Origin: a virus
Length of the DNA stretch: 50,189 nucleotides
IMG/VR virus record: IMGVR_UViG_3300005613_000094
Span: 1 to 50,189 of that record
Reading direction: 5' to 3' (one strand)
Both the position numbers and the translations under genes were made by a program. The notes below the pieces were generated by a model. The model was not told the DNA's origin, did not search any database, and saw nothing but the letters and a program-made list of their open reading frames with translations. Positions 39,879-48,917 of the stretch are shown here, piece after piece (position 1 is the first letter of the stretch; each line of letters begins with the position of its first letter).

Positions 39879-40898
39879 ATGCCACCAGAAGATAATTCAG
39901 ACCCAGGAACACTTTTAGACGCCGCCGTTTCAGGCAATCTTGAACCAACCGCAGGGGACCCAAATGCGCCAGCCGCACCAGCACCAGCACCAGCTCAGCC
40001 GACGGAAAATGCAGCACCAACAGCGGACCCAAACGGCGCTCCAACGCCAACAAACCAAGGAGACCCCGCCGCTCCCACCGCAACCCCAACCCCGGACGAT
40101 TGGGCAACAATCCGTGCTCGTGTCGCAGGCGAAGACGATAAGGTACTCGCACGGCTATCCCGCTACGGCACACTAGACGACTACATCAAGGCTGGCCTTG
40201 AAGCCCAGAACAAACTCGGGGAGCGCGTACCTAACAAAGCACCTGGCCCTGACGCAACTGATGTAGAGAAGGCAGCCTACCGTGAGGCGAACGGCATACC
40301 AGCCACCCCGACGGACTACGAGATCGACCTCCCTGGTGACCTGGTACTCGGTGAGCAAGACCAACCGGTAGCTGATAGGTTCCTGGAGATAGCCCACAAA
40401 CACAACATCCCAACAGCCGCAGCGAACGACATAATCGCTGGGCAGTTGGCTATGCAAGACGAGATGATACAGGCGCAGGAGGAAGCCGACAACACCCAAC
40501 GGGACGCAACACAGGCGCTCTTGACATCTCCAGACATGTGGGGTAGTGAGACGGCAGCCAACCTCAACATGATCAACACATTGTTGGGCAATTCACCCCC
40601 AGGCACCAAGGAACAGATCATGGGTGCTCGACTGGCCGACGGTAGCCTGCTTGGTAACAATGAAGGGGCGCTCCGCTGGTTAAACGCGGTGGCCCGTGAA
40701 GTGAACCCCACGGCGACAATCGTACCGTCAGGCGGTCGTTCGATGCTCGTGAGCGCCAAGGAAGAGATGGCTGGGCTTGAGAAGATGATGGGCGACCGGT
40801 CAGCCAAGTCAGAATATTGGCACGGCCCAACCGCAGCGGCTAAGCAAGCTCGCTACCTAGAACTCGTAGACTACGTGGCTAAAACATCGCCTAAGTAG
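39879..40898 (+). CDS. Scaffold protein
   Basis: A 339-residue protein. Residues 1-75 are low complexity (Pro/Ala/Asn/Thr-rich). The rest is acidic and helical (AANDIIAGQLAMQDEMIQAQ), ending with a Lys-containing segment. Location between portal and capsid and this composition match podovirus scaffolds, which guide capsid assembly and leave. It is followed by a strong hairpin and a new promoter. Confidence 0.75.
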   Translation: MPPEDNSDPGTLLDAAVSGNLEPTAGDPNAPAAPAPAPAQPTENAAPTADPNGAPTPTNQGDPAAPTATPTPDDWATIRARVAGEDDKVLARLSRYGTLDDYIKAGLEAQNKLGERVPNKAPGPDATDVEKAAYREANGIPATPTDYEIDLPGDLVLGEQDQPVADRFLEIAHKHNIPTAAANDIIAGQLAMQDEMIQAQEEADNTQRDATQALLTSPDMWGSETAANLNMINTLLGNSPPGTKEQIMGARLADGSLLGNNEGALRWLNAVAREVNPTATIVPSGGRSMLVSAKEEMAGLEKMMGDRSAKSEYWHGPTAAAKQARYLELVDYVAKTSPK

Positions 40899-40927
40899 AC
40901 TAGTATGGACTGGTAGTATGGGTTAAG

Positions 40928-40960
40928 GCACAAAGGACGCTTGACAGGCGTCCTTTGTGC
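40928..40960. terminator. 13-bp stem hairpin enclosing capsid promoter -35
   Basis: GCACAAAGGACGC (40928-40940), loop TTGACAG, GCGTCCTTTGTGC (40948-40960): a perfect 13-bp inverted repeat. The loop holds TTGACA, the -35 box of the capsid promoter. As RNA it may act as a terminator or RNase block for upstream transcripts; no T tract follows. Confidence 0.8.
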
Positions 40961-40969
40961 GTGTATGCT
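40941..40969 (+). promoter_or_regulatory. Consensus promoter of major capsid gene
   Basis: TTGACA (40941-40946), exactly 17 bases, TATGCT (40964-40969). It is placed 140 bases before the capsid ATG, consistent with extra expression of the most abundant virion protein. Confidence 0.85.
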
Positions 40970-41108
40970 GCGGTCTACATAGAAGTGAAAGGCACTTGCA
41001 GTGCTCCCGCCGCCCCTGAAGCTAGGACATCCGGTAGGCCCACCGATAGTTACCCCTCGATACTTTAGATAAGTAGTTTTATTTAATTTAATTATAGGAG
41101 TGGCTATC

Positions 41109-41939
41109 ATGGCTGAATCCGCGTTTCAAGTACAATACCGCCAAGAATTTATTCAAGGCTTTGAACAGACCCAATCTCTTGCCCGCAACACCGTAACTAC
41201 TGAATCTGTTGTCAAGGGCAATCAGGCTACCTTCTTGGTTGCCGACTCCGGTGACGCCGAAGCGGTTACCCGTGGGCTTAACGGTTTAATCCCTGGCCGT
41301 GCTGATAACTTGACCCAGAACACAGCGACTCTTGTTGAGTGGCATGATAAACCTATCAAGACCGGATTCAACATTTTCGCGTCTCAAGGTGATCAGCGCC
41401 GCATCATGCAAGAAACCTGTATGGCTGTTATCAACCGCAAGATTGACCAAGACATCATCGTTGAGCTCAACACCGCTACACAAGATACCGGTGCCGCGCA
41501 GCAAGCTAATCTAGACCTGGTTATGTACGGACGTACTATCCTAGGCAACAACGCTGTGCCGCTCGACGGCAACGTCAGCGCGCTGATTACCCCAGCGTTT
41601 GAAGCTTACTTGATGCAGGTTAAAGAGTTCGCCAGCGCCGACTACGTCAGCAACACACCATTCAGCTCACAGTTGACTATGTTCCGCTGGGCCAACGTAA
41701 ACTTCATAGTCCACCCTAACTTGCCAGGTGCAGGTACAAATGCAGAAAAATGTTTCTTGTACCACAAGTCCGCTATCGGTCACGCGATTGATAAAGGAAA
41801 TATCGGCAGCAAGGTCGGCTACAACGAAGAAGACGACTATAGTTGGGCGTTATGTAGCGTGTTCATGGGGCCGCAAATCCTCCAGAACTCAGGCATCGTT
41901 GTACTAAACCACGACGGCTCTGGTTACGCAGCTCAGTAA
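41109..41939 (+). CDS. Major capsid protein
   Basis: A 276-residue protein. The ATG at 41109 has TAGGAG 8 bases upstream; an earlier GTG at 41100 overlaps that site. The sequence (RQEFIQGFEQTQSLARNTV, then VKGNQATFLVADSGD and KTGFNIFASQGDQR) fits the major capsid proteins of podoviruses with a scaffold upstream, and codon use differs (more T-ending codons) in keeping with high expression. The HK97 fold is expected for the family and not shown directly. It has its own promoter. Confidence 0.85.
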   Translation: MAESAFQVQYRQEFIQGFEQTQSLARNTVTTESVVKGNQATFLVADSGDAEAVTRGLNGLIPGRADNLTQNTATLVEWHDKPIKTGFNIFASQGDQRRIMQETCMAVINRKIDQDIIVELNTATQDTGAAQQANLDLVMYGRTILGNNAVPLDGNVSALITPAFEAYLMQVKEFASADYVSNTPFSSQLTMFRWANVNFIVHPNLPGAGTNAEKCFLYHKSAIGHAIDKGNIGSKVGYNEEDDYSWALCSVFMGPQILQNSGIVVLNHDGSGYAAQ

Positions 41940-41950
41940 TCAACGGATTA

Positions 41951-41970
41951 GGTGCCCTTAACCGGGCACC
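41951..41970 (+). repeat. Hairpin between capsid and next gene
   Basis: GGTGCCC-TTAACC-GGGCACC: a perfect 7-bp stem without a T tract. It is likely an mRNA-stabilising element at the end of the capsid message. Confidence 0.65.
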
Positions 41971-41999
41971 CCACTAACCCTCTAGAAAGGAGTACGACC

Positions 42000-42296
42000 A
42001 TGGCATACGCCACAACTGATCAACTTATTTGCCTAACCCCAGCGTCTCTCGCGGTAGGCCCACGACTTTGGTATCACAGTTCTGCTGACGCACTAGCTGC
42101 TGTAAATACCTCTGGCTTTATTACCGACGGTGGTTCCAAAGGCTTGAAGGTAGGCGACTACGTCTTGCATAAGGACAGCACATCCGCCAACACCCATACT
42201 TCGCTGCATGAAGTGTTGAGTGTCAGCGCCACCGCACCAGGCGCAGTCGACCTGAGTGATGGTACACAAGTGTGTGACGGCACCGACACTGACTAA
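42000..42296 (+). CDS. Small virion (head decoration-like) protein
   Basis: A 98-residue protein; the ATG at 42000 is selected because of AAAGGAG 7 bases upstream. The sequence (MAYATTDQLICLTPASLA, then DGGSKGLKVGDYVLH) belongs to a small protein type frequently found right after podovirus capsid genes. Decoration or minor head role is an inference. Confidence 0.6.
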   Translation: MAYATTDQLICLTPASLAVGPRLWYHSSADALAAVNTSGFITDGGSKGLKVGDYVLHKDSTSANTHTSLHEVLSVSATAPGAVDLSDGTQVCDGTDTD

Positions 42297-42333
42297 AAAC
42301 TGGTTGATAAATAACCAGTAAAGTGTTATCTTG

Positions 42334-42366
42334 CGGGTTAGAGGTGCAAACTTCTAACCCGTTTTT
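42334..42366 (+). terminator. Rho-independent terminator of capsid transcript
   Basis: CGGGTTAGA-GGTGCAAACT-TCTAACCCG, a 9-bp stem followed by TTTTT. Confidence 0.85.
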
Positions 42367-42392
42367 AAACCGAAATGCAGGAGCTGGTAATT

Positions 42393-42830
42393 ATGCAGAA
42401 AAACATTGTTCAACTAAAACTAGCGGACTATGTCCGTAACTTATTCAATTTGATTGTCCCCGTAGGTACAACCCGCAAGGACGTTCTCAACCCACGTTTC
42501 TGGGAGCATGTAGCCAAAAAATTGGCGATCAATGACCGCATTGAGATCATGCCGCAGGACTCTTCCTATTTTATGGAGGTGATCGTCACCAACGTAGACA
42601 GGCAGCGAGTGGCTGTGGCCGAGCTGCGGTATCTGGATCTCGACGACGTGGAGACTCCTAACAACGCGCCAGACGCCAACGAAGACAGCATGTACGAGTA
42701 CAAGTACCGTGGCCCTAACTTAAAGCACTGCATCATGCATAAGATTGATGGCAGCGCCTTGAAAGAAGGTTGCACCAGCAAGGCTGACGCGATTGAGTGG
42801 TTGAATAAGTACGAACTAGCCCAACGATAA
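42393..42830 (+). CDS. Hypothetical head-tail region protein
   Basis: A 145-residue protein; the start at 42393 is preferred (GGAG 8-9 bases upstream) over an ATG at 42375 lying on that site. The central part, MPQDSSYFMEVIVTNVDR, is beta-like. Position between capsid and tail tube gene suggests a head completion or structural role. No family is recognised. Confidence 0.55.
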   Translation: MQKNIVQLKLADYVRNLFNLIVPVGTTRKDVLNPRFWEHVAKKLAINDRIEIMPQDSSYFMEVIVTNVDRQRVAVAELRYLDLDDVETPNNAPDANEDSMYEYKYRGPNLKHCIMHKIDGSALKEGCTSKADAIEWLNKYELAQR

Positions 42831-42842
42831 AAGGTTTAAACT

Positions 42843-43490
42843 ATGGCTGTTGACCAACTGCAACTAACTAACGACGCCCTAGGCATCCTAGGTGAACGAA
42901 GCCTGGTAACCACCACGGACGCGACCGAAGCTGCGCGAACTATGCTCGCACTGTGGGACCACGCCATGAGGTACTGTCTTAGTCAGGGTCATTGGACCTT
43001 CGCCGAACGCGAAGCCGTACTGAACCCCTCGGTAACCGAGGTGCCTACGTACGGCTTAGCCAATGCCTTCGCGTACCCAACCGATTACGTGCGCGTGAAC
43101 GAACTAGCCTCCGACGAGTACTTCCAATCACCGATAGTGCAGATCCACGAGCGGAAGAGCCACTGGTACTGCGACCTAAGCACCTTGTACCTGCGGTACG
43201 TGTCAAACGATGCAGTCTATGGCTACGACGTAACTTTATGGCCCGCCGCTTACGAGTTGTATTTCACACTGTACTTAGCAACCCGCGCCTCTCCACGTAT
43301 CTCCCCCGGTTCAAAAGTGGAGCTACTGAGGAGTGGTGAAGGGGTCTCGTTGAAGGATGCCAAGCTGGACGCGCTAAGCAAAGACGCCGTAAACGGGCCT
43401 ACCCAGTTCTTACCGCAAGGTAGCTGGGCTAACTCCCGTGGTAGCCGAAGCGGTGGTCGCAACAGCCGGAGTTCACTGTATGGCAGTTAA
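42843..43490 (+). CDS. Tail tubular protein A
   Basis: A 215-residue protein. ALGILGERSLV near the start, the WTFAEREAVL helix, TYGLANAFAYPTDYVRV and AYELYFTLYLATR match T7 gp11-type proteins. These form the adaptor ring between portal and nozzle. Its end overlaps the next start by 11 bases. Confidence 0.85.
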   Translation: MAVDQLQLTNDALGILGERSLVTTTDATEAARTMLALWDHAMRYCLSQGHWTFAEREAVLNPSVTEVPTYGLANAFAYPTDYVRVNELASDEYFQSPIVQIHERKSHWYCDLSTLYLRYVSNDAVYGYDVTLWPAAYELYFTLYLATRASPRISPGSKVELLRSGEGVSLKDAKLDALSKDAVNGPTQFLPQGSWANSRGSRSGGRNSRSSLYGS

Positions 43491-46134
43491 CGACGACTAT
43501 ATCCTAGCGTTTAACCGAGGCGTCCTCAGCCCTTTAGCTAGAACACGCGCTGACGTAAAGCGAGCCGGGATGTCGGCAGAAACCCAGATGAACTGGGTGC
43601 CCAGGTCTATGGGGCCCATGTCCCTACGTCCGGGTTTTCAATACATCGGCGCAACAGCCACAGCGGTTGGCGCAGTAAAGCATATTCCTTTTATATTCTC
43701 GAACGATGACCTGGCTATTATCGAGATCACCGATCAGCTTATACGATTTTTGGTAAACGACGAACTCGTGTCCCGCGCTTCTGTATCGTCCGCAGTGACC
43801 AACGGCACCTTCGATTCAGACGTAACCAGTTGGGTTGATGGCGACCAGGGGTCTGCTGTGTCCGTCTGGCAGACTGGCGGCTACCTGTCACTGACAGGCA
43901 CCGGCAACCAACAAGCCCAACGCTCTCAGGAAGTCACCGTAACGGGCGGGGACATAGGCACTGAACACGGCATAGACATTGAAGTCACTAGCGGCACTGT
44001 AGGGTTGCGGATAGGCACCACCGTACTGCTTGACGACTACGTGAGTGAGACTTTCCTGGCGGAAGGCAACCACTCCATCGCCTTCACACCAACCGGTAAT
44101 TTCTTCATAGTGCTGTTCAACCGGGAGGAAGAGAACGTCCTGGTGACTAGCTGCGAGGTTTCGCCTTCAGGTACTTTAGAGATAGCGACGCCTTTCTTGA
44201 CCGAAGGCACTCTGGATGAGGTAAGGTACGCCCAGTCAGGTGACGTGGTGTTCTTAGCGCGAGGCACCTCAAGGGAGCCTCTGAAAGTAGAACGACGCGG
44301 CACGACCTCCTGGTCCTTGGTGGCCTACCGGCCAGATAATGGCCCGTTTAGGGCAGGCAACAGCACTCCGACAACGATTACACCTAGCGCACTATCCGGT
44401 TCAGTGACACTCACCGCGTCGCAAGCACTGTTCCAAGGCAGTAACGTTAACAGCCTATACTCACTCACCTCAACCGGGCAGGCGATAACAGGTGCTTTGG
44501 GCGCGCTAGACGACGCGAGCGATAACCTCCGGGTGGTGGGTATCACGGACGCTCGTATTTTCTCGTTCACCATAACGGGCACTTGGGTAGGCACCGTCGT
44601 GTTAGAACAGTCCATGGTCGAGCCAGACAGTTGGTCCACGGTCGCTTCATACACGAGCAACCAATCCCTAACGTTCGACGACGGGCTAGACAACCAAGTT
44701 GGCTACTACCGACTACGGATGTCCGCGTACACCTCTGGCACCGCCAACGTAACGATGGACATCAACACCGGGTCCATCACAGGCATCGCCCGTATAACAT
44801 CGGTTACTAGCGAACTCATAGCTGTGGCGCAGGTACTCAAAAATTTTGGGGGCACAGAAGCCACTCGCCTTTGGGCTGAAGGAGCCTGGTCCGCACGCAG
44901 AGGCTACCCCTCCGCACTTGCTTTCTTCGGAGCTCGACTGTATTGGGCGGGCAAGGACAATGTGTGGGGGTCAGCGGTGGACGATTTCGCTAACTTCGAC
45001 GTAGACTTCGTCGGCGACGCGGGTCCTATAAACCGCAGTATCGGGTCCGGCCCGGTAGATCATATCAACTGGCTTGTCCCACTACGACAGTTAGTCTTAG
45101 GCGCTCAAGGCGCTGAGTTCCTCTGCCGGTCAACCGGCTTCGATGAACCAATAACACCCTCTAATTTTAACCTAAGACCTGAAACGTCTTACGGTTCCGC
45201 AGCCATAGAACCGGTCAAGGTAGACGACAGCGTTGTCTTTATCGACCGAACGGTGGCACGCATCATGCAATCTGACGCGTCAACCGAAGGGATAACGACC
45301 ACAGAGTTGTCGCTGCTAACCCCAGAAATCTGTCTTCCTAGCATCTCACGGGTAGCGGCACAGCGGCGCCCGGACACTCGCATACATTTTGTACGTTGTG
45401 ACGGGTCAGCGGTTGTCCTCGTGTACGACAAGGCGGAACAAGTAAATTGCTTCATCACCGTTGAGACTGAGGGGTTGATAGAAGACGTGGTGGTGTTACC
45501 AAACACCCCGGAAGACGATGTGTACTACGCGGTAGCACGGGTAGTCAACGGCTCGGTAGTGCGCTACTTGGAGAAATGGGCTTACGTGTCAGAAACGACA
45601 GGCGCAGAAGCAAACAAGATGGCCGATTCATTCATCGTTTACTCAGGCGCGTCAACCGACACGATAACCGGACTAGACCACCTCGAAGGTAAGACAGTGG
45701 TAGCCTGGGGTAATACTAAAGACTTAGGTAGCTACGTGGTCGCCAGCGGGAGTATAACGCTCACCGAAGAAGTAACGTACTGTGTGGTTGGGCTGTCCTA
45801 CTATGCCGATTTCAAGAGTGGTAAACTTTCCTTCCTATCTGGGCCAGGCCCGGCCTCGCTGTCGAAGAAAAGACGCATCCTGAGCGCTTCGCTAATGCTG
45901 AAAGACACACATAAACAAGGGATAGAATTCGGGTCTGACTTTACCCACTTGGATAACCTCCCCTTAGTCGAGGATGAGGCCACCGTGGTAGCAGACACGG
46001 TACACACCAGCTACGACCAGGATGCACATGTGCTCAACGGCACCCTGGAGAACGACACCCGACTGTGCCTCAGGGCTACAGCGCCAAAACCGTGTACGGT
46101 GTTGGCCGCGGTCATAAGCATACAAGACGCATGA
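43480..46134 (+). CDS. Tail tubular protein B / tail nozzle
   Basis: An 884-residue protein. Start ATG at 43480 (MAVNDDYILAFNRGVLSP); a longer frame at 43438 lies within the previous gene. LARTRADVKRAGMSAETQ near the start and MGPMSLRPGFQYIGAT, then LRQLVLGAQGAEFL in the middle, are typical of podovirus tail nozzle proteins (T7 gp12). It carries about 250 extra residues between the first and last third with beta-rich, fibronectin-like repeats (SGSVTLTASQALFQ). It overlaps the next gene (ATGA). Confidence 0.85.
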   Translation: MAVNDDYILAFNRGVLSPLARTRADVKRAGMSAETQMNWVPRSMGPMSLRPGFQYIGATATAVGAVKHIPFIFSNDDLAIIEITDQLIRFLVNDELVSRASVSSAVTNGTFDSDVTSWVDGDQGSAVSVWQTGGYLSLTGTGNQQAQRSQEVTVTGGDIGTEHGIDIEVTSGTVGLRIGTTVLLDDYVSETFLAEGNHSIAFTPTGNFFIVLFNREEENVLVTSCEVSPSGTLEIATPFLTEGTLDEVRYAQSGDVVFLARGTSREPLKVERRGTTSWSLVAYRPDNGPFRAGNSTPTTITPSALSGSVTLTASQALFQGSNVNSLYSLTSTGQAITGALGALDDASDNLRVVGITDARIFSFTITGTWVGTVVLEQSMVEPDSWSTVASYTSNQSLTFDDGLDNQVGYYRLRMSAYTSGTANVTMDINTGSITGIARITSVTSELIAVAQVLKNFGGTEATRLWAEGAWSARRGYPSALAFFGARLYWAGKDNVWGSAVDDFANFDVDFVGDAGPINRSIGSGPVDHINWLVPLRQLVLGAQGAEFLCRSTGFDEPITPSNFNLRPETSYGSAAIEPVKVDDSVVFIDRTVARIMQSDASTEGITTTELSLLTPEICLPSISRVAAQRRPDTRIHFVRCDGSAVVLVYDKAEQVNCFITVETEGLIEDVVVLPNTPEDDVYYAVARVVNGSVVRYLEKWAYVSETTGAEANKMADSFIVYSGASTDTITGLDHLEGKTVVAWGNTKDLGSYVVASGSITLTEEVTYCVVGLSYYADFKSGKLSFLSGPGPASLSKKRRILSASLMLKDTHKQGIEFGSDFTHLDNLPLVEDEATVVADTVHTSYDQDAHVLNGTLENDTRLCLRATAPKPCTVLAAVISIQDA

Positions 46135-46475
46135 TAGAGATCCGACGAGCAAAGAAAGAAGATGTGCTCCGCTGGTATAACGGGAAACCTATGTACTCTA
46201 TGAAGGGCTACGTCGCTGAAAAAGACGGTGAACTTTTAGGGTTGGGTGGTGTCTTCCGTGTTGGGGGTCACAGGTACGTTTTTGCGGAAATGCTCCCGGA
46301 AGCACACCGCTGGGCTAGAAGCATTTTGCGCATCGCGAAGAAAGTAATTGAAGACGTGGGGGGTGATACAGTGTATGCTGTACGGCAGGAAGATGAGCCT
46401 ACGGCGCACCGGTTTTTAAAACACCTAGGTTTTGTCGAGGTCACACCCGGTAACAATTTGTACAGGAGAAACTAG
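46131..46475 (+). CDS. GNAT-fold acetyltransferase-like protein
   Basis: A 114-residue protein; start ATG at 46131 overlaps the tail nozzle stop (ATGA). GNAT-like features: RRAKKEDVLRW (N-terminal strand and helix), GLGGVFRVGGHRYVFAEML, a helix WARSILRIAKKVIEDVGG and the final RFLKHLGFVEVTPGNNLYRR. A catalytic base is not obvious. A GNAT between tail nozzle and internal virion genes recurs in many podoviruses, where the substrate is unknown. A second GNAT-like segment is in the giant virion protein. Confidence 0.75.
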   Translation: MIEIRRAKKEDVLRWYNGKPMYSMKGYVAEKDGELLGLGGVFRVGGHRYVFAEMLPEAHRWARSILRIAKKVIEDVGGDTVYAVRQEDEPTAHRFLKHLGFVEVTPGNNLYRRN

Positions 46476-47078
46476 ATGGCTTTTATGGCCGCAGCAATAC
46501 CTTTGATTGCAGCAGGCGCAGGCGCCGCCGGAGCCGGGACAGCAGCAGCCGCCGCCGCTTCGCTACTCGCCGCCGGTGTTAGTGCCGCCGCCGCGTTGAA
46601 ACAAGGCCGTGACGCGAAAGCGATGGCAAAGTTCCAGGCGCAGCAACAGAAGGCCAACGCGGCCTCCCAGATAGCTTCAGGACAACACCAGGCACTCGCC
46701 CGACGTCGAGAGTCTGAGATCCGCGAGTCCAGGGCTTTGGCAGTCGCCGGAGCATCAGGCGCAGGCACCCTTGACCCAGACGTCTTAAATATCATCAGTG
46801 GACTAGCTGCCCAAGGTGAAAAAGAATTCCAAGCAGAGAACTTCAACGCGCAAACGAGAGCAGCCCAGTCAACCACCGGCGCAGCCATGAGCGAGATACA
46901 AGGACAACAAGCTAAAGAAGCCAGCCAGATATCCGCCACGAGTACCTTCTTAAGCGGCGCCATCGACGCGGGCACCTCCTTCTTCGGAGCGCCACGCGGG
47001 GCTGCCACAACGAACGCCAACACACTGAACGCATTGAATAGAAGCGGGCAAGGTGCTTTCCAACTGGGGCCAAGATAA
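46476..47078 (+). CDS. Internal virion protein (gp14-like)
   Basis: A 200-residue protein. The N-terminal part is an Ala/Gly-rich hydrophobic helix (MAAAIPLIAAGAGAAGAGTA, about residues 4-40), followed by a helical, Gln/Lys/Ala-rich part (AKFQAQQQKANAASQ, then RRRESEIRESRALA). This matches the small internal core protein that inserts in the host membrane at ejection in T7-like phages. GGAGAA precedes the ATG. Its stop overlaps the next ATG. Confidence 0.75.
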   Translation: MAFMAAAIPLIAAGAGAAGAGTAAAAAASLLAAGVSAAAALKQGRDAKAMAKFQAQQQKANAASQIASGQHQALARRRESEIRESRALAVAGASGAGTLDPDVLNIISGLAAQGEKEFQAENFNAQTRAAQSTTGAAMSEIQGQQAKEASQISATSTFLSGAIDAGTSFFGAPRGAATTNANTLNALNRSGQGAFQLGPR

Positions 47079-48910
47079 TGCCAGTATTACCGACAGCAGA
47101 CACGTTACGAGACCCCGTATTTCAAGCGAACACAGGGGTGGTCTCAGGGGACAACGCCCAGGTCAGTCGGGCGCTTCAAGACGCCGGACGGAACGCACAG
47201 AGAACATCAGAGCGCGTCCTGAACCATATAGACGCCACGGCCTCCCTACACGCACGTGCAGCCATCGTCGAGTTGAAGCGGGCGCAGAACCAGTTAGCCA
47301 TCGGTGAGGGCGGCTACGCACACTTGAGGAACGGCGCGGCAACCACGCCTGGTGTAATCAAGGACTACCAGTCCCGATTCAAGACAGCAGCGGACGGGAT
47401 AGGGGCCAACCTCAGCCCAGAAGCCAGAGCGAAATTCGACGCAATGGCGCGTGAACAAGGCACCAACTTCCAAGCGGGGGTGTTGACACACGTCATGCAG
47501 CAAGACCTCAACCACCGAGGTGAGGTGTACAAGGCGCAGATCGCCGTATCGGCAGAGACCATGGGCATTAACTTCCGTAACCCAGAAGCCATCGCTCGCG
47601 AGCGATCCAACGTTGACGCGACGGTTGCAGGCTTCGCGGAGAAAAACGGCGTCAAGGACAAGGCCCTGCTCGAACGGATGCTACAAGACGCCCGTGGCGA
47701 GGGACACGCAGCCATCATCGAAGGCTACTTGAACGAAGGCAGTGCCGCAGAAGCAGACGAATACTTCCAAGGCATCCGCCAAGAGATGCCCCCGGAGAAG
47801 GCCAAATCGATTGATAACATGCTGAAGCCAGAACTAGCTTTCCAAGACGGGCGTGCAGTTGCCACTGAGCTTTTTGCCCTGCACGTAGGCGGTGCCTCCG
47901 CCAGTGATGTAGCCCTGGCCAAAATGAAAATGACCGACGGTAAGTCCCGCGAAGTAGTCGCAGCGGTAGACAAGGCCTTCGGCGATCAAGTACGAGCACT
48001 AGAACAAGACAGGGCAGACAGGGGTGGCGACATATTACTGTCTGCGTACAAGCGCGAAGGGGGAAGTGGCGTTAATGACCGTCGGCTCCGCGAGATAGAC
48101 GCCACCGACCCCACCTTTGGTTTCCAGCTTCGCCAACAAATAGAGGCGATGGAAAAACGCCGGGCTGTCCCCCCAGGGGGTGGATCAGTGGGCGACGAGA
48201 TGTCGAGCATCGCACTGTACGGCGACATCGCCGCGACGATACGCGACAGCGACACCCCCTTGACCGAGAAGGATGTTATAAACTTGTCGGCTGGCCGGTT
48301 GAAGGATGGTGAGATCAAGACGCTATTCACTATGGTCAACCAGCAGAACCAAGCGGGCGCCAAATTTAAGATAGACCAGACGTTGATTAAGGCGTCCATG
48401 CCTAAGAGCGCACAAGGTGACGCGGCAAAAACAGCGGCGTATAGAGGCTTCATCGAACGCAAAACCCAGGAGTGGAAAACAAACAACCCCGGAAAAATAC
48501 CCACAATGCAGGAGCAACGTGATATTATGTCCTCCGCAACTGCAGAACACATAGACACCAGCAAGGGTTTCTTCGGGTTCCTCCCTTTCGTCGAGAAAGG
48601 TAAACCAGTACCTGCGTTTGAAGCCTCGGAAGATACCTTCCCTGCTGATTTTGCAACGGGGGCAGGCATCACCAACGAGGGTCGGGCTAAGATGTTCTCC
48701 GCGATGAAACGAGCACTACCCGGCAGGACGGACAGGGAGTTGGTGGCTTTCCAACGACGAACAGCCGGGAAGACAACCGCAGATGTATTGAGTGTAGCGG
48801 CATACATACAGGACATGCGTAGCTCACTAGAACCAGAAGTCAACGCCCGTGTTAGCGATGCCCAGATAATTAATCTGTGGGAGCGGAGACAGGCTAAACA
48901 AACTAAATAA
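47078..48910 (+). CDS. Internal virion protein (gp15-like)
   Basis: A 610-residue, mostly helical protein with features of the second core protein (T7 gp15-type): a long helical N-terminal half (RALQDAGRNAQRTSERVLNHI), and KAKSIDNMLKPELAFQDGR in the middle. It ends with a charged C terminus (IINLWERRQAKQTK). It is expected to form part of the ejected channel with the proteins encoded on both sides. It couples to the upstream gene by a TAATG overlap. Confidence 0.75.
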   Translation: MPVLPTADTLRDPVFQANTGVVSGDNAQVSRALQDAGRNAQRTSERVLNHIDATASLHARAAIVELKRAQNQLAIGEGGYAHLRNGAATTPGVIKDYQSRFKTAADGIGANLSPEARAKFDAMAREQGTNFQAGVLTHVMQQDLNHRGEVYKAQIAVSAETMGINFRNPEAIARERSNVDATVAGFAEKNGVKDKALLERMLQDARGEGHAAIIEGYLNEGSAAEADEYFQGIRQEMPPEKAKSIDNMLKPELAFQDGRAVATELFALHVGGASASDVALAKMKMTDGKSREVVAAVDKAFGDQVRALEQDRADRGGDILLSAYKREGGSGVNDRRLREIDATDPTFGFQLRQQIEAMEKRRAVPPGGGSVGDEMSSIALYGDIAATIRDSDTPLTEKDVINLSAGRLKDGEIKTLFTMVNQQNQAGAKFKIDQTLIKASMPKSAQGDAAKTAAYRGFIERKTQEWKTNNPGKIPTMQEQRDIMSSATAEHIDTSKGFFGFLPFVEKGKPVPAFEASEDTFPADFATGAGITNEGRAKMFSAMKRALPGRTDRELVAFQRRTAGKTTADVLSVAAYIQDMRSSLEPEVNARVSDAQIINLWERRQAKQTK

Positions 48911-48917
48911 GGAAATT

